Shown piece after piece: positions 49,159 through 61,160 of a DNA stretch of 64,000 nucleotides (position 1 is its first letter; each line of letters begins with the position of its first letter). The stretch is from Lamellibrachia satsuma (lineage: Eukaryota; Annelida; Polychaeta; Sabellida; Siboglinidae), in assembly GCA_033239005.1 (NCBI GenBank), contig BSQZ01000070.1, positions 1,828,617-1,892,616 on the forward strand, given 5' to 3'. Both the position numbers and the translations under genes were made by a program. The notes beneath the pieces are model-generated. The model did not search any database. It was not told where the DNA came from and was given only the letters and a program-made list of their open reading frames with translations.

Positions 49159-49690
49159 CGGAGGGAAACCACTGTTTTATTACAAATTAAACAAAGTTTT
49201 CTAAAAAGAAGAGATGCTGGCCTATTTAATGATATATTGCATGAATTAAGAGACCTTAGTTACGAAAGTCGCTTATTACAATGTGGTTTGACAACACTAG
49301 AGACCAGGAGACTAACAGGAGACCAAATAGAAGTGTTTAAAATAGTGAACGGTTACGAGGATGTTGATAGGAATATGTTCTTCAAATTTAAAGAAGGCAG
49401 TAGAACCAGAGGACACAAAGCAGCATTAGTTAAGGAGCAGTGTAGGTTGGACATGAGAAAGTACTCATTCTCACACAGGGTGATAAATGAATGGAACAAA
49501 CTGCCAAACGATTGTGTTAATGCTAGTAGTGTGAATATGTTTAAAAATAGAATTGACAGATATCTGATAAGGGCGGGCTACACATAGATGAAAACATTGT
49601 TGGACTCTCGATAAGCCAATGGCTTCCTTGTCCACTTGCCATCTGGAACTTGTTGTTCGAAATGGCAATCTTGTTAAATCTTGTTAAATG
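49159..49690 (+). mobile_element. 5'-truncated CR1/L2-type LINE, 3' end
   Basis: The coding tail of a non-LTR reverse transcriptase (to 49587) is followed by about 100 bases of 3' UTR and a terminal short tandem repeat, CTTGTTAAAT in two copies (49669-49688). The 5' part is missing, as is usual for these retrotransposons. No target duplication could be defined. Confidence 0.85.
49195..49587 (+). pseudogene. C-terminal end of LINE ORF2 (reverse transcriptase)
   Basis: The frame is open from 49159. Clear similarity to the conserved C-terminal tail of CR1/L2-clade ORF2 proteins starts around KRRDAG at about 49204. The landmarks in order are ELRDLSYESRLLQCGLTTLE, then RRLTGDQIEVFKIVNG, then RGHKAALVKEQCRLDMRKYS, then FSHRVINEWNKLPNDCVNAS, then SVNMFKNRIDRYL, ending at TAG. 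In full elements this follows the reverse transcriptase domain, which is absent here together with the endonuclease. About 130 codons survive without an internal stop, suggesting a fairly young insertion. The first codon given by ATG-like starts (TTG at 49237) is not meaningful because the fragment is truncated. Confidence 0.9.
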
Positions 49691-49699
49691 ATGAGAACA

Positions 49700-50395
49700 A
49701 AATTTCTGGTTCATGCAACAAAAAGAAAATCTCATCATCGAAAAATGTAATCTTCGCGGAATTCATTTTGAAAAAAAATTATATGTATCGATGGCTGAAC
49801 TTATCCCCTTTGACCTCAACATAAATTCAGTCCGACGTTATGCTTTCCTCCGCGAAGTGATGAAACTTGGTGGCATGCAGATGTTGGCGACGCGAATTCG
49901 GAACATCACTTTTTGCGCCCACCAACCCCTATCACTTTCAAAAAATCATCCACAAGTAAATAAGCCTTTTAAAAACAATAAATGATCACTGAACAACAGA
50001 GGAAAGATACCAACATTTATTTGAGGTAATATATGTAGCTCAATATGGTATCAGTGATTTTATATTGATTTTTGAACATCACCCAAAACCGGCCTTCTGC
50101 AGCAGTTTTTGCCAGCCGCAACAGCCACTTTGGAATGCCTAATTACAACTACGTACCAACAAATAGGATTACTGCGGACGGCTTTGTTCATTATAAACAA
50201 CATCCGCAAATCTGGAATATAAGTTTGCATACCTTGAATCCCTGTTTCAAATCCACATTAACTATTATTATTATATACTAAACAAATTAAACACCATATA
50301 TATGGGACGAGCCCCTTCGTAGATTTGTACAGTCATTGTAAAAGTATACAACATACGTATACAATCATAAGTATTGCATTTATCAAAGTTGTGTA
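49700..50395. other. Intergenic, no gene seen
   Basis: Frames of 65-90 codons, none recognised. Confidence 0.45.
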
Positions 50396-50401
50396 TTAAA
50401 A

Positions 50402-51410
50402 TGTGACCCGCTCCACCAAAATCAAGAATAAGTCTGAAAATTACATTTTGAGATAAAGGTACGACGTGAAATACAGTTGTATTGGTTTTCCAACGGTGCC
50501 AAAGCTCTATTAGTTGCTGAGTTATTGTTTAATAAAGAGACGGTACCACGGGTGATTTGACGAAAAACGGTTCTGAGAAAAACAACTGAGAAGTTTACTA
50601 AAGTAGATTCATACATTTCAATAACAAAGGCACATCATATCTAGTTGAAATTTTGCACTGTTGTAGTACACATCAAAACGGACATATTGGTGGAATTCCA
50701 TTTCGATAGCTGTGAAAGTTTGCAAGATATGACATTCTCAGAGATGTCGCCACCAAGCTGTCCGCTTATTCACTCGAAGCTGTGAGTGTCAACTGTACCT
50801 CGATCGTGGTCTTCCTCATCACTTTTTTGTCCTCAGAAATGATGCTCATTTCACTGTCGCTATTTGATCCGTCTGACTCAACTAAGTTCCCCAGTCAATG
50901 GCAACTAAATAATTTATTAATAAACGTAGATTTGATATAATAAGTCTCCATGCATCAAACTCAAACCAAAACAAAGATGGCTTTGCATGGGTGTAAAGGT
51001 AGCTTTCCAATGTTCAGAGCATTATTATTCAATGAAAAATGTGGTTTGTCTACATTTGGTCTCCATTTTAAACCTCTTTGACTGATTAATATGTGACTGA
51101 TCTTGCCCTAGTAAATGCATCCCATAATAGATCAGCTTTCCAACGATACCAATACAGTTGGGGTGGGTGCAACGTGCAGTGGATACAATACATCTGAATT
51201 GAGCGAAGTTTCTTTTGTTTTTGTTCATTAAGATATTCATAGCTCTATCATGTTTTTTCAAAGTTATCAATCGTTTTATGACCTTATAATAGGATGACAA
51301 CAGTCTAGGATAGCTAAACTAATTAAAAACATCAACACCTGAGAATTTACCATTGCAGCCAAATTCACCCCTTTGCACACTTCGAAGTGGAATAGCCAGG
51401 CTCAGGTCAC
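50402..51410 (-). mobile_element. DNA transposon family E, copy 1
   Basis: The left edge TGTGACCCGCTCCACCAAAA is shared with the left edge of copy 2, which lies in the opposite orientation, so it acts as a terminal inverted repeat. The right edge retains only TGTGACC and lacks about 40 bases seen in copy 2. The body matches copy 2 over most of its length. An internal minus-strand segment encodes VESDGSNSDSEMSIISED and, after a frameshift, a stretch matching copy 2. The superfamily is unassigned because no target duplication was found. Confidence 0.7.
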
Positions 51411-52357
51411 AAACAGAGTATAAAACATAAATAAATACAAAAGACAAGTGACAAATCAATTATTATTTATCACTATAAAACAGTGGATTAATATGACAAA
51501 TACAAGTAACCACTATGAAAAACAATGCTTGTGTTTAAACTAGTGCAAAACACTAACTAAAGCAGTCATGATCTGCCTCATTTTCCATGTCGATATTGAA
51601 AAAATCCAAAAAGAACATATTGATCATTTCACTTTGCAGAACCGCAAAACACCTGCTTAGTTTCTATGTAAAATGAAGAGCTTATCCTGAATGCTATACT
51701 ACAGACTTCACTGTACCACATAGTGGCAGGGCACGCAGCAATCAAGCTAATCTGCAGAATGCCACTCGACCTCGTAAAAGCAGGTCATCAAAGTGCTGGA
51801 GTACCAGCAGTGAAGAACAGCAGCTATGGTGGCCTCTCAGCTCAGGGGAGATCAGACTACTAAAACTTGCTACACGTCTATAATTTGGACCCGAGAATAT
51901 TGCCATAACCTAGATCTGAAAATATCGCTGGTGTAAATGGGAGTGCACATGAGAAATGACACAAGTGCACTGTACATTGCACAGGTGATTGTTAAATATC
52001 CAGACACTTACACATCTACATAATGCAGGTGTTTGATAGTGCTCACTTGGGTAATGGACGTACACAGCACTGGTTTCTTTGTGCAACTCCATGCACTAAC
52101 AGCCCTGAATGAAAACTTTCCACCCAATTAGTAGGTAGGTAATTATCTAGAGTAAGTCTCTCAAGATATACCGGTTTTTAAACACAGTGTCTCATTGATA
52201 CCTGAATGTCAAATATGAAAGTCATACTGTTCTTTAAACCAGATGCATGGTACTAAGCGAATAACTAGTTGTATCAATATTTTACATTCAATATCTAGTA
52301 GGAGTCACGAATCCATAACTGGTTACTGTCTCTTTCCTTCCACAGTTTTGAGTGCAT

Positions 52358-53538
52358 CAGTCCATCATGTTTTAGGCAAGTGATTGCTCTTGCTAGATTG
52401 CTCCCTATTGCTCGCGCAAATCAACGATCAAGGGAGCTAAAATCGTGTTCGTCTTGACAAGGAGCTTCTTAATTATTAGATTCACCAGGAAAGTCTACCC
52501 TCTTTATAACGCAGTGTTCTGGATCCAATGTTCTGAGTTCCAATATCATCCGTCACTGGGGATGGCGATGGCAGTCCGCTGCACCGAGACTGCAAGAACG
52601 CTATTGAAGCCAGGATGTGCTGGCCACGTGGTTTATAAAAAGTTATAAAATGAATGAACTTGTGTCAGTATTACATGTTGTTGTATGTTGAACTGAATAA
52701 AATACATGTATGCATGTATACACGCGCAGTTATGGAATAGATGAGGGATCGACAATAGTTTGCTACGATCTGATTAACCGACTATACCGTAATGGGAATT
52801 GAAGATAATAACCTGGATCTGTGGATCTGAGCTACCGAACACAAATATTGTTGATACGGAGTGTAAAAGTTGATTAAACATTGAAAATGACAATGTTAAT
52901 AATTGTTCCACTTCGTCTTTCAACCGCTCTGAACACAAATTCACGACGCACATCTCCGGTACCACTTAACATTGATTTCCTGTTTCATGTGTGGATGACA
53001 AATTAATATTTTTGCGCACCGAGTTTGACTTTAGCTTTTGGCATTACGATGCAATGGAAGCATGCCATTTCACCCCAGTTTATATTGGTGTTGCCTGCAA
53101 ACCTGCATTTATGACTATATATATATCTAATTCTTATACAAGGCATATTTGTGAATCTCAATCACAATTTTCAAACTGCCTAAGCGAAGTCGAACACGAC
53201 ACCAGTGCCGAGCCATGGCAGTGGTAGGCTCAGTGGCCAGTCCACTGCCACCGGCACAGCACACTGCCCTTGCCTAGGCTACACTGATCGATGACATGTT
53301 GCAATTCAAAACCGTTTCACCAATTGCAATGTATGGGGTTTCCTAAAGTAAACATTTATTTCATTGTATAAAAGTCATAGCGCCAACAAGTACCAATTAA
53401 AACTTCATGGCGACGTAATGGCAGAATCCAAATGGGAAATGGTGGCGCCACCACACGGTAAAAAAACTAACAAATCGCTCACTTAATTAATTTGGCATAT
53501 TTAGACGCTCGCCTGTTGTTTTCAAATAAAAAGCACTG
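52358..53538 (-). mobile_element. Non-autonomous hAT-like element, copy C (1181 bp, reverse)
   Basis: Reverse-oriented copy of the element at 24470-25650, with exactly the same length by my coordinates. The ends are mutated: CAGTCCATCATG on the left for CAGGGCATCATG, and AAGCACTG on the right for AAGCCCTG. The flanks are GTGCAT (52352-52357) and GTGTAT (53539-53544), a 6-bp target duplication with one transition. That independently supports the 6-bp reading from copy A. The central self-complementary segment is present (about 53177-53275). It is more diverged than copies A and B and therefore probably older. Confidence 0.85.
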
Positions 53539-53796
53539 GTGTATACTGTACATCACATTCATAAAGAATATCTAACTTTTGACCTTGACACTTGCCTGTT
53601 TGTGAGGGCCAGTGCAGGAAGTTGTGTGAAGGTCAAGACGATAGGGAATTCTGGGAAGGAGACAACTGTACATTCTTCAGTGAAAGCACATTTCTGTTTG
53701 ACTTCATCCCGGATACCGAGTGCAGAAGTTTGTCTGTAGTTTCTGTAACAAAGGTGAAATGGCAGGTCATAGGTTACATTCCTTCTATGGTGTTAA

Positions 53797-54072
53797 CCCA
53801 TTAGGCCCCAAATGACAAATATAGAAATAAAAATTTTTGAGATAATGTGAACAAAACTGATGAAAATCAAGATTTCCGAACGGGCAACACATGCAAGTAA
53901 TGAGCTGTTTTTGTTGCAAAATGTATCCGCTAGGTTGTGGCAAAATTTGGTAGCATTTAGTTCAGTAGTTATTCGCCAGGATTTTTTTTAACAGAGGGCC
54001 CTGTATGCGGTCGGCGGCAGCCGTTCCAGGACTGCAGAGTGGCCGGTCACGGCCATCGTGGGGTCTAATGGG
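53797..54072. mobile_element. piggyBac-type MITE, 276 bp
   Basis: TTAA flanks both ends (53793-53796 and 54073-54076). The termini read CCCATTAGGCCCC and, in reverse complement on the right, CCCATTAGACCCC. No open frame. A GC-rich segment near the right end (about 53995-54060) contrasts with the AT-rich remainder. Its termini differ from those of the element at 44837-45891, so it belongs to another piggyBac family. Confidence 0.9.
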
Positions 54073-54301
54073 TTAATTCATGGCACTGAATTGTTTTTAC
54101 ACCAATTTGCGAAAAACAAAATGAGGTGTATTGCCTCTTTGATATAAGAACATTAAATTTACCAAAAAAGTGGAATTTACAAGGTCAGTAGGAACGATTG
54201 AGAATAGGCTCCAGGTTCTTGAATGAACCGTTGTAATACTGCATAACAATTTACCTCGAATGGCACAGAAATAAATAAAGTTTACTTATATTTTAAACGT
54301 A

Positions 54302-55555
54302 TGTGACCCGCTCCAACAAATCAGGAATAAGCTGGAAACGCGGAGCCTGGCTATTCCACCTTAAAATTGAAGTGTGCGAAGGGGTGAATTTGGCTGCTGA
54401 GATTTTCAGGTGTTGATGTTTTTAATTAGCCTAACTATCCTAGATTGCTGTCATCCTATTATAATGTCATAAAATGATTGATAACTTTGAAAACATACCG
54501 TTTTGTAGAGCTATGAATATCTTAATGAACAAAGACAAAGGAAACTTTGCTCAATTCAGATTAATCGTATCCAATACACATCGCATCCACCCCGCTATAT
54601 TGGTATCGTTGGAAAGCTGATCTATTATGGTATGCAAATACTAGGGCAAAATCAGTCACATGTTACTATATAACCAATCAGAGAGGTTTAAAAGAGCCCA
54701 AATGTAAACAAATAACATAATGAGGGCGTAATCACATGAAAAGAATCGCAATGGCTGATTGGCTCAGCTAGAAACACGCATGCTCTGAACATTGGAATGC
54801 TACCTTTACACCCATGCGAAGCCATCTTTGTTTTGGTTTGATGCATGGAGACTGTTATTATATCAAATCTATGTTTATTAATAAATTTATTAATTGCTGT
54901 TGACTGGGGAATTTAGTCGAGTCAGAAAGATCAAATAGCGACAGTGTAAGGAACATCATTTATGAGAGCAAAAGTGACGAGGACGATCGAGCAACAGTTG
55001 ACACTGACAGCTTCGAGCGGGTGTGTAGACAGCTTGGCAGCAACGTCGTTGAGAATGCTATATCTTGCGAACTTTCACAGCTATCGAAATGGAATTCCAC
55101 CAATATATCCATGTTGATGTGAGCTATAACACTGCAAAATTTCAACTTGATATGATGTGCCTTTGTTATTGAAATGTATGTATCTACTTTAGTAAACTTA
55201 AAGCTGTTTTTCTCAGAATCGTTTTTCGTCAAATGACCCAGGGTACCTTTTCTTTGGGGCATTCCACATGAAATCAAACCAAGAAGATGGCCAAAATGTT
55301 CTTGACCTTAATTAAATTTGGCACACAGTTTAGGTGATATTTCCATAAGCCAAATTTCAGACTTGTAAATGAAATAATTTTTAAGTTATTGCATATTAAT
55401 GATAAAAAAGTTAGTAAACTTCAAAGCTGTTTTTCTCAGATTAGTTTTTTTGTCAAATCACCCGGGGCACCTTCTCTTTATCAAATGATAACTCGGCAAC
55501 TAATAGAGCTTGGTAGTTGCCTTCGGCACCGTTGGAAAGCCCACACAATTGTCTT
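54302..55555 (+). mobile_element. DNA transposon family E, copy 2
   Basis: Begins TGTGACCCGCTCCAACAAAT and matches copy 1 in reverse over most of its length, including ATGAATATCTTAATGAACAA, GGTATCGTTGGAAAGCTGAT and TCTATGTTTATTAATAAA. An open stretch at about 54913-55122 reads VESERSNSDSVRNIIYESKS and then DEDDRATVDTDSFERV, the better-preserved version of the acidic remnant in copy 1. The right part (about 55200-55560) contains the AAAGCTGTTTTTCTCAGA segment twice, about 215 bases apart, with unrelated sequence beginning GGGGCATTCCACATG between them, so a duplication or insertion has altered this end. The terminal repeat is missing on the right. Confidence 0.7.
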
Positions 55556-55559
55556 TCAT

Positions 55560-56385
55560 CATTTTGCATGATTATAAGAAAACGGGACCATCAAAAATTC
55601 TGAAACTTTTTGCCTGCCGTTGTCAGCATCTCATTGACATGTTGGTCGAGTTTAGTCAAAATCACATATTTCTAAATCTTTTAAAATGATTGAGCGTGCC
55701 ATACCCATCAATGTTTACCAATTTCTGCATGAATTACTACGCACCCATGCCTTGTGGCAAAAAATTGCCAAAAATTCTTCCACCACTTAAATAATTTAAA
55801 AATCCACACTTACACTGTCAACAGGTTCTACCAGCAAATATAACAATGTCCCTGCTCAAAGGCACTTATGTCAGATGATAAAAACTTCCTATATCCAAAC
55901 TTACTATGCCCTACATAGGCTACATTCGTGTGTAACACACCAGGAAGTCTAACTGAGGCATGATCCCATCCCGATGCAGCCTGTAATGCAGAAATTGTCA
56001 GCCATACGATGATGCAATCAAATATACACAAGTTCCAAGTATCATGGAGCTAGTTATGAGATATTCCGTGCATTTGTGATTGGCGCTGTCAAAATGGTAA
56101 CTGTACCACCGCTGGTTGGTTAACAAGGGTGAGTCAGGCACTTACTGGACTGTTCTGTGCTGAAAGGTCTGCAACGTGGTGTCCTTTATCTAACAGCTGT
56201 GGCACACACCTGCAAGAAACAAACCATTTGATACACAAGTTACTGCCAAGAATACACTCCATATGGGAAACTAAAAAAGAACGTGTGTACACTGGCACAT
56301 CTATTCTATTGGTGCATCAAAAAATCTCATCGTTTATGGGTTGAATGTACAGAATTTGAGGTGGCATGATAACGTGGTTTATCAC
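55560..56385. other. Intergenic, no gene seen
   Basis: Frames under 75 codons, none recognised. Confidence 0.45.
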
Positions 56386-56389
56386 AGGA

Positions 56390-56545
56390 AAATCTAGTTT
56401 TGGGGTGTTTTCTCTACCACAAAAAGTAGTTTTGGGGTACTCTCAGAATCTTGAAAGTTACATTTTTGGGTGTTTTCAGTATTATAAAAAAAACTGTTTA
56501 GGGGTATTTTCATAGCATGAAAAAAACAATTTGGGGTAGTAAATT
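56390..56545. repeat. Degenerate tandem repeat, unit about 50 bp, three copies
   Basis: The unit contains TTTTGGGGTGTTTTC followed by an A-rich stretch. The copies are strongly diverged. Confidence 0.65.
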
Positions 56546-56669
56546 TTAGTTAACTTCCCAGAGCTCTAAAAAGTGACTGCTCTTATAATAGAACCTTGGG
56601 CTTTTCATTGACAAAATTCTTCCTCATTATAACCCAGATCAACTGGGCAAACAGGTCCCGCAAATGGCC

Positions 56670-57735
<1,066 letters not shown>

Positions 57736-57739
57736 CACA

Positions 57740-58285
57740 ACCCAGATATTTGTTCCGCAATGTGATAAAGTCACCTAAGAGATCAAATGTATACAAGATG
57801 TAACACTAGCTACAAGAGTGATAAGATTTTATTGATATCTGGAGACAGAAGCGGATCGCGTGTGATGCAAGAATGTATAAATGTGCCCCAGGGATTGCGG
57901 GGTTCGAGTGAAGTCAGAATAAAGGTTTAGATATGGCAATTCAAAAAGGCCAACACGACAAGCCATCACACGTCTAGATGGCAGTCACAACAAACATGGT
58001 ACAACAACGACAAAATCTACACTAAAACCTTTACATAACATTTTATTCAGTGTTATTCCGAGACAAGATCGACTAGTAATATCAATTTCAAGTGTAAAAA
58101 GCTCGCTTTTGGCCAGGGACCACTGATTAATGTGAGAAATCACGTCAAAATCTAACAGTGTCAGTGAGTAGTCTTTGATCAATATTCCGCTTTAATATTT
58201 TTCATAGCACCAGAAAACTGGTAGCACATAAGAGGCTGCTGACAGTTGTCGAGGTTTACCTATTGTATTTTGTTTTAAATTTTTG
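57740..58285. other. Intergenic, no gene seen
   Basis: No recognisable feature between the CA tract and the hAT-like element. Confidence 0.5.
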
Positions 58286-58292
58286 AAGTAAT

Positions 58293-59698
58293 CAGGGCTT
58301 CACATTTGAAAAGAACACGCGAGCGACAAATCGCTCGCCTAAATATGCCAAATTGAGACGAGCGATTTGTTTTACTTTACAATTTTGTTTTACTGTGTGG
58401 TAATGCCACCATTTCCCATTGTCGCCATGACATTTTAATCGGTACTTTTTTGGCACTGACTTTTGTGCAATGAAATAAATGTTTACTTTAGTAAACCCCA
58501 TACATTGCAATTGGTGAAATGGTTTTGAATTCCAACATGTCATTGATCACCGTAGGCAGGGTTGAAATAAATAAAGATTTTTTTTTTAATATAAAAAATC
58601 AGATTTAAAAAAAATTTAATAGGATTTTTTTTATTTATTGAATTTTTTTTAATCTGGTGTATACAATTTCATAAAATATTTGACTATCAGGCTATCTGGT
58701 GTCAATACAGCTATACAAGTGTGCGCACTTGGTGCTTTTGTATTAAAAAACACACAAAACTTTGTTGATCTCGATGCTTGTAAACAATTATTTGCATTAA
58801 ATTCATATAAATCAGCGATTAAAATAATCGGAAGTAAAAAAAAATCATAAATAAAAAATTGCAATTAAGATTCACAAATACACTTTGTATAACAATCAGA
58901 TGTATAAATAAATGTATAAATGCAGCTTAGTAGGCATCACCAATATAAACTGGGGTAAAATTGCATGCTTCCATTGCATAATAATGCCAAACGCACAACT
59001 CAAATCTGTACGCAAAAATAGGAATTTGTCATCTGCACATGAAACAGTGAATCAATGTTAAGTGGTACCGGAGATGTGCGTCGTGAATTTATGTGTTCAG
59101 AGCAGTTGAAAGACGAAGTAGAACAATTATTAAAATTGTCGTTTTCAATGTTTAATGATCTTTTACACTCCATGTCAACTCATATGCGAGTTTGGTAGCT
59201 CAGATCTAGGTGATTATTTTCGATTCCCTTTACAGTGTAATCGATCAATCAGATCGTAGTGAAATATTGTTGATCTCTTATATATTCAATAACTGTACAT
59301 GTATTTTATTCCGTTCGACATACATCAGTATTTTACATTTATGCATAATACACATTGACGTTAGTCCACTCATTTGATAACTTTTTTATAAACTGCATGG
59401 CCAGCACATCGTGGCTTCGATGGCGTTCTTGCAATGACGTTGATGCAGCGGGCTGCAATCGCCATCCTGGTGACGGATGATACGTGAACTCCGAATATTG
59501 GAGTCCGAATACTGCATTATAAAGAGGGTAGACTTTCGTAGTGAATCTAATACTCGAGAAATTCCTTGTCAAGATGAGCACTTGTAGGCAGCAAGCGAAT
59601 TTAGCAATTGAAGCGAGCAATAAATCGCTCCCTAGATTATTGATTTGCACGAGCGATAGGGAGCTAGAGCGATCGCTCGCCTCAAACATGATGCCCTG
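58293..59698 (+). mobile_element. Non-autonomous hAT-like element, copy B (interrupted)
   Basis: Starts CAGGGCTTCACATTTGAAAA and ends CTCGCCTCAAACATGATGCCCTG, the best-preserved terminal pair of the three copies. The body follows copy A closely. The central self-complementary segment of copy A (about 24738-24835) is missing, and a different element (58557-58853) sits in its place. The flanks (AGTAAT and CGCATT) do not match, so the target duplication has been lost or the copy arose by rearrangement. Confidence 0.85.
58557..58853 (+). mobile_element. Nested hAT-like MITE, copy 1 (right end truncated)
   Basis: Begins CAGGGTTGAAATAAATAAAG inside copy B. It shares CATAAAATATTTGACTA, GGCTATCTGGTGT, TTGTTGATCTCGATGCTTGT and AACAATTATTTGCRTTAAAT with the element at 63297-63955. 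The matching CAACCCTG right terminus is missing, and copy B resumes at AAATTGCAATTAAG. Confidence 0.75.
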
Positions 59699-59795
59699 CG
59701 CATTGAATTCATAACACAGTTTCCCACTTGTTGACTCATGAACAGCGACGACACAATGCAGTACAGTATATGTGTTGTTACCTGCTGTGTATAGT

Positions 59796-60941
59796 CTGTG
59801 TTTGAAATTAATGGTGGTCCGATGGCCCGAGACTACCAAACATGTCACTGGACCACCAACGCACTCATGTGCGGTGGCCTGGTGGGCCACTGGAAATTTA
59901 AAGAAATTTTTTCATACCATGTTCACCTTGTGAGCCAATGCTAAGAGCGCCTGACGGTCTTTATATTGGCTGATAAAACTCCAGTTCACCGATAAAAACT
60001 GAATGTTGAAATATCGCTTGATCTTGCGTCAGAGCTCTGATCTCACGTTAGACATATGGGGACAGCTTGCCTTGTTACCGGAAGTGAGGCTCTGTAGGGA
60101 GAGTGCGTTTATTATTGATGTAATTTAAACATACAACACATTTCACCGCATTGGACGAACATGTCTGCAAATATTCGTAATAATCACCACAGGAAAGATA
60201 TCAACAAACAAAAAGGCCCCCCGACATGTTTAAAAATTTGAAGCATGTAGGTGCCAAAATCAGGTCAACCAAGTTAAAACTAGTTTTGTGCTGCCATTTA
60301 GTTGATAGTGGTAGAGGTAAGTGTTTTGCTGCAAAACACAATATATATATATACACGATAATGACTGATTAAATAATGGTTTTTCTATATATTAACTATT
60401 TGCAATAGAACACGATTTATATAGAAACGCTCAACTGGCCATAACGCATTTAAAAAAAAATCCTTTAATTAATCTGTTGCGTCTTGCCATATGGTGTCAG
60501 CTTGGCTTCAGAACTCCATAGGAATTGTGTGGTAGCATCTTTTCCCCCCAAAAAAAACACTGTTTCGTCTTTTGCAATAAATCGATGAAATAATTCTTAT
60601 TGATTTAGAATATCGATCTCCTAGGTAAAGGTTTCTTCACATTTATTCAACATATCATATTATGTTGAGCCAAAAAAAAATTGCCACAACCAATATTTAA
60701 CTCAGCATGATGCAAATGTTTTTATTCTGTGATAATTTTTTATATCAGTAACATTGTCTTTACTTATACAGTATATCAAATCTAAATACAATAAAAAATA
60801 ACATGTTTTTGTATTATCCTGTTGTCTGAGTTTCATGTAACAAAGTTACACTCAATTCACTAAGTCTGGTACGGACCACCAGAATTTACAGAGCTGGTGG
60901 TCCTGTGGTCCACTGCCCAGAAAAGTTAATTTCTACCCCTG
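59796..60941. mobile_element. hAT-like element, about 1.15 kb, apparent 5-bp target duplication
   Basis: The right end in reverse complement reads CAGGGGTAGAAATTAACTTT and the left reads CTGTGTTTGAAATTAATGGT (12 of the first 16 positions match). Further in, both sides carry GGTGGTCC and CACTGGACCACC-type motifs in inverted order. ATAGT directly abuts both ends (59791-59795 and 60942-60946). No transposase frame. The duplication could also be an 8-bp one with three bases lost on the left. Confidence 0.65.
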
Positions 60942-60949
60942 ATAGTGGC

Positions 60950-61160
60950 CGTTAATTAATGGAGAACGGAAGTGATTCCTACCAAGTGCTGTACAAGTAG
61001 CCCAGAGGATGAGTCTCGGACTCCCGGGAAAAAGTTAAGTCTGAATAGGTTATGGAAGCAATTTGTCAACCTCCCAGTTTATATACAGAATAATGATCTT
61101 GTTTGTATAGAAAGAAAGGTGCTTTGTTGTCTGAATGGTGACCACATTGCGTGGGACAAT
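60950..61160 (+). other. Unassigned open stretch before the hAT insertion
   Basis: A plus-strand frame open from 60972 runs through LNRLWKQFVNLPVYIQNNDL and into the element at 61169, so its distal part is transposon sequence. If the element and one 8-bp duplicate are ignored, the locus reads GTGCTGTCACCATTACCATG followed by GTAAGTAG, a good splice-donor match. It may be an exon end disrupted by the insertion, but no homology is recognised. Confidence 0.2.

Noticed and set aside
59339..59890. 183-codon minus-strand frame
   Set aside because: It spans the end of one hAT-like element, the gap, and the start of the next, so it is a chance read-through of non-coding repeats.
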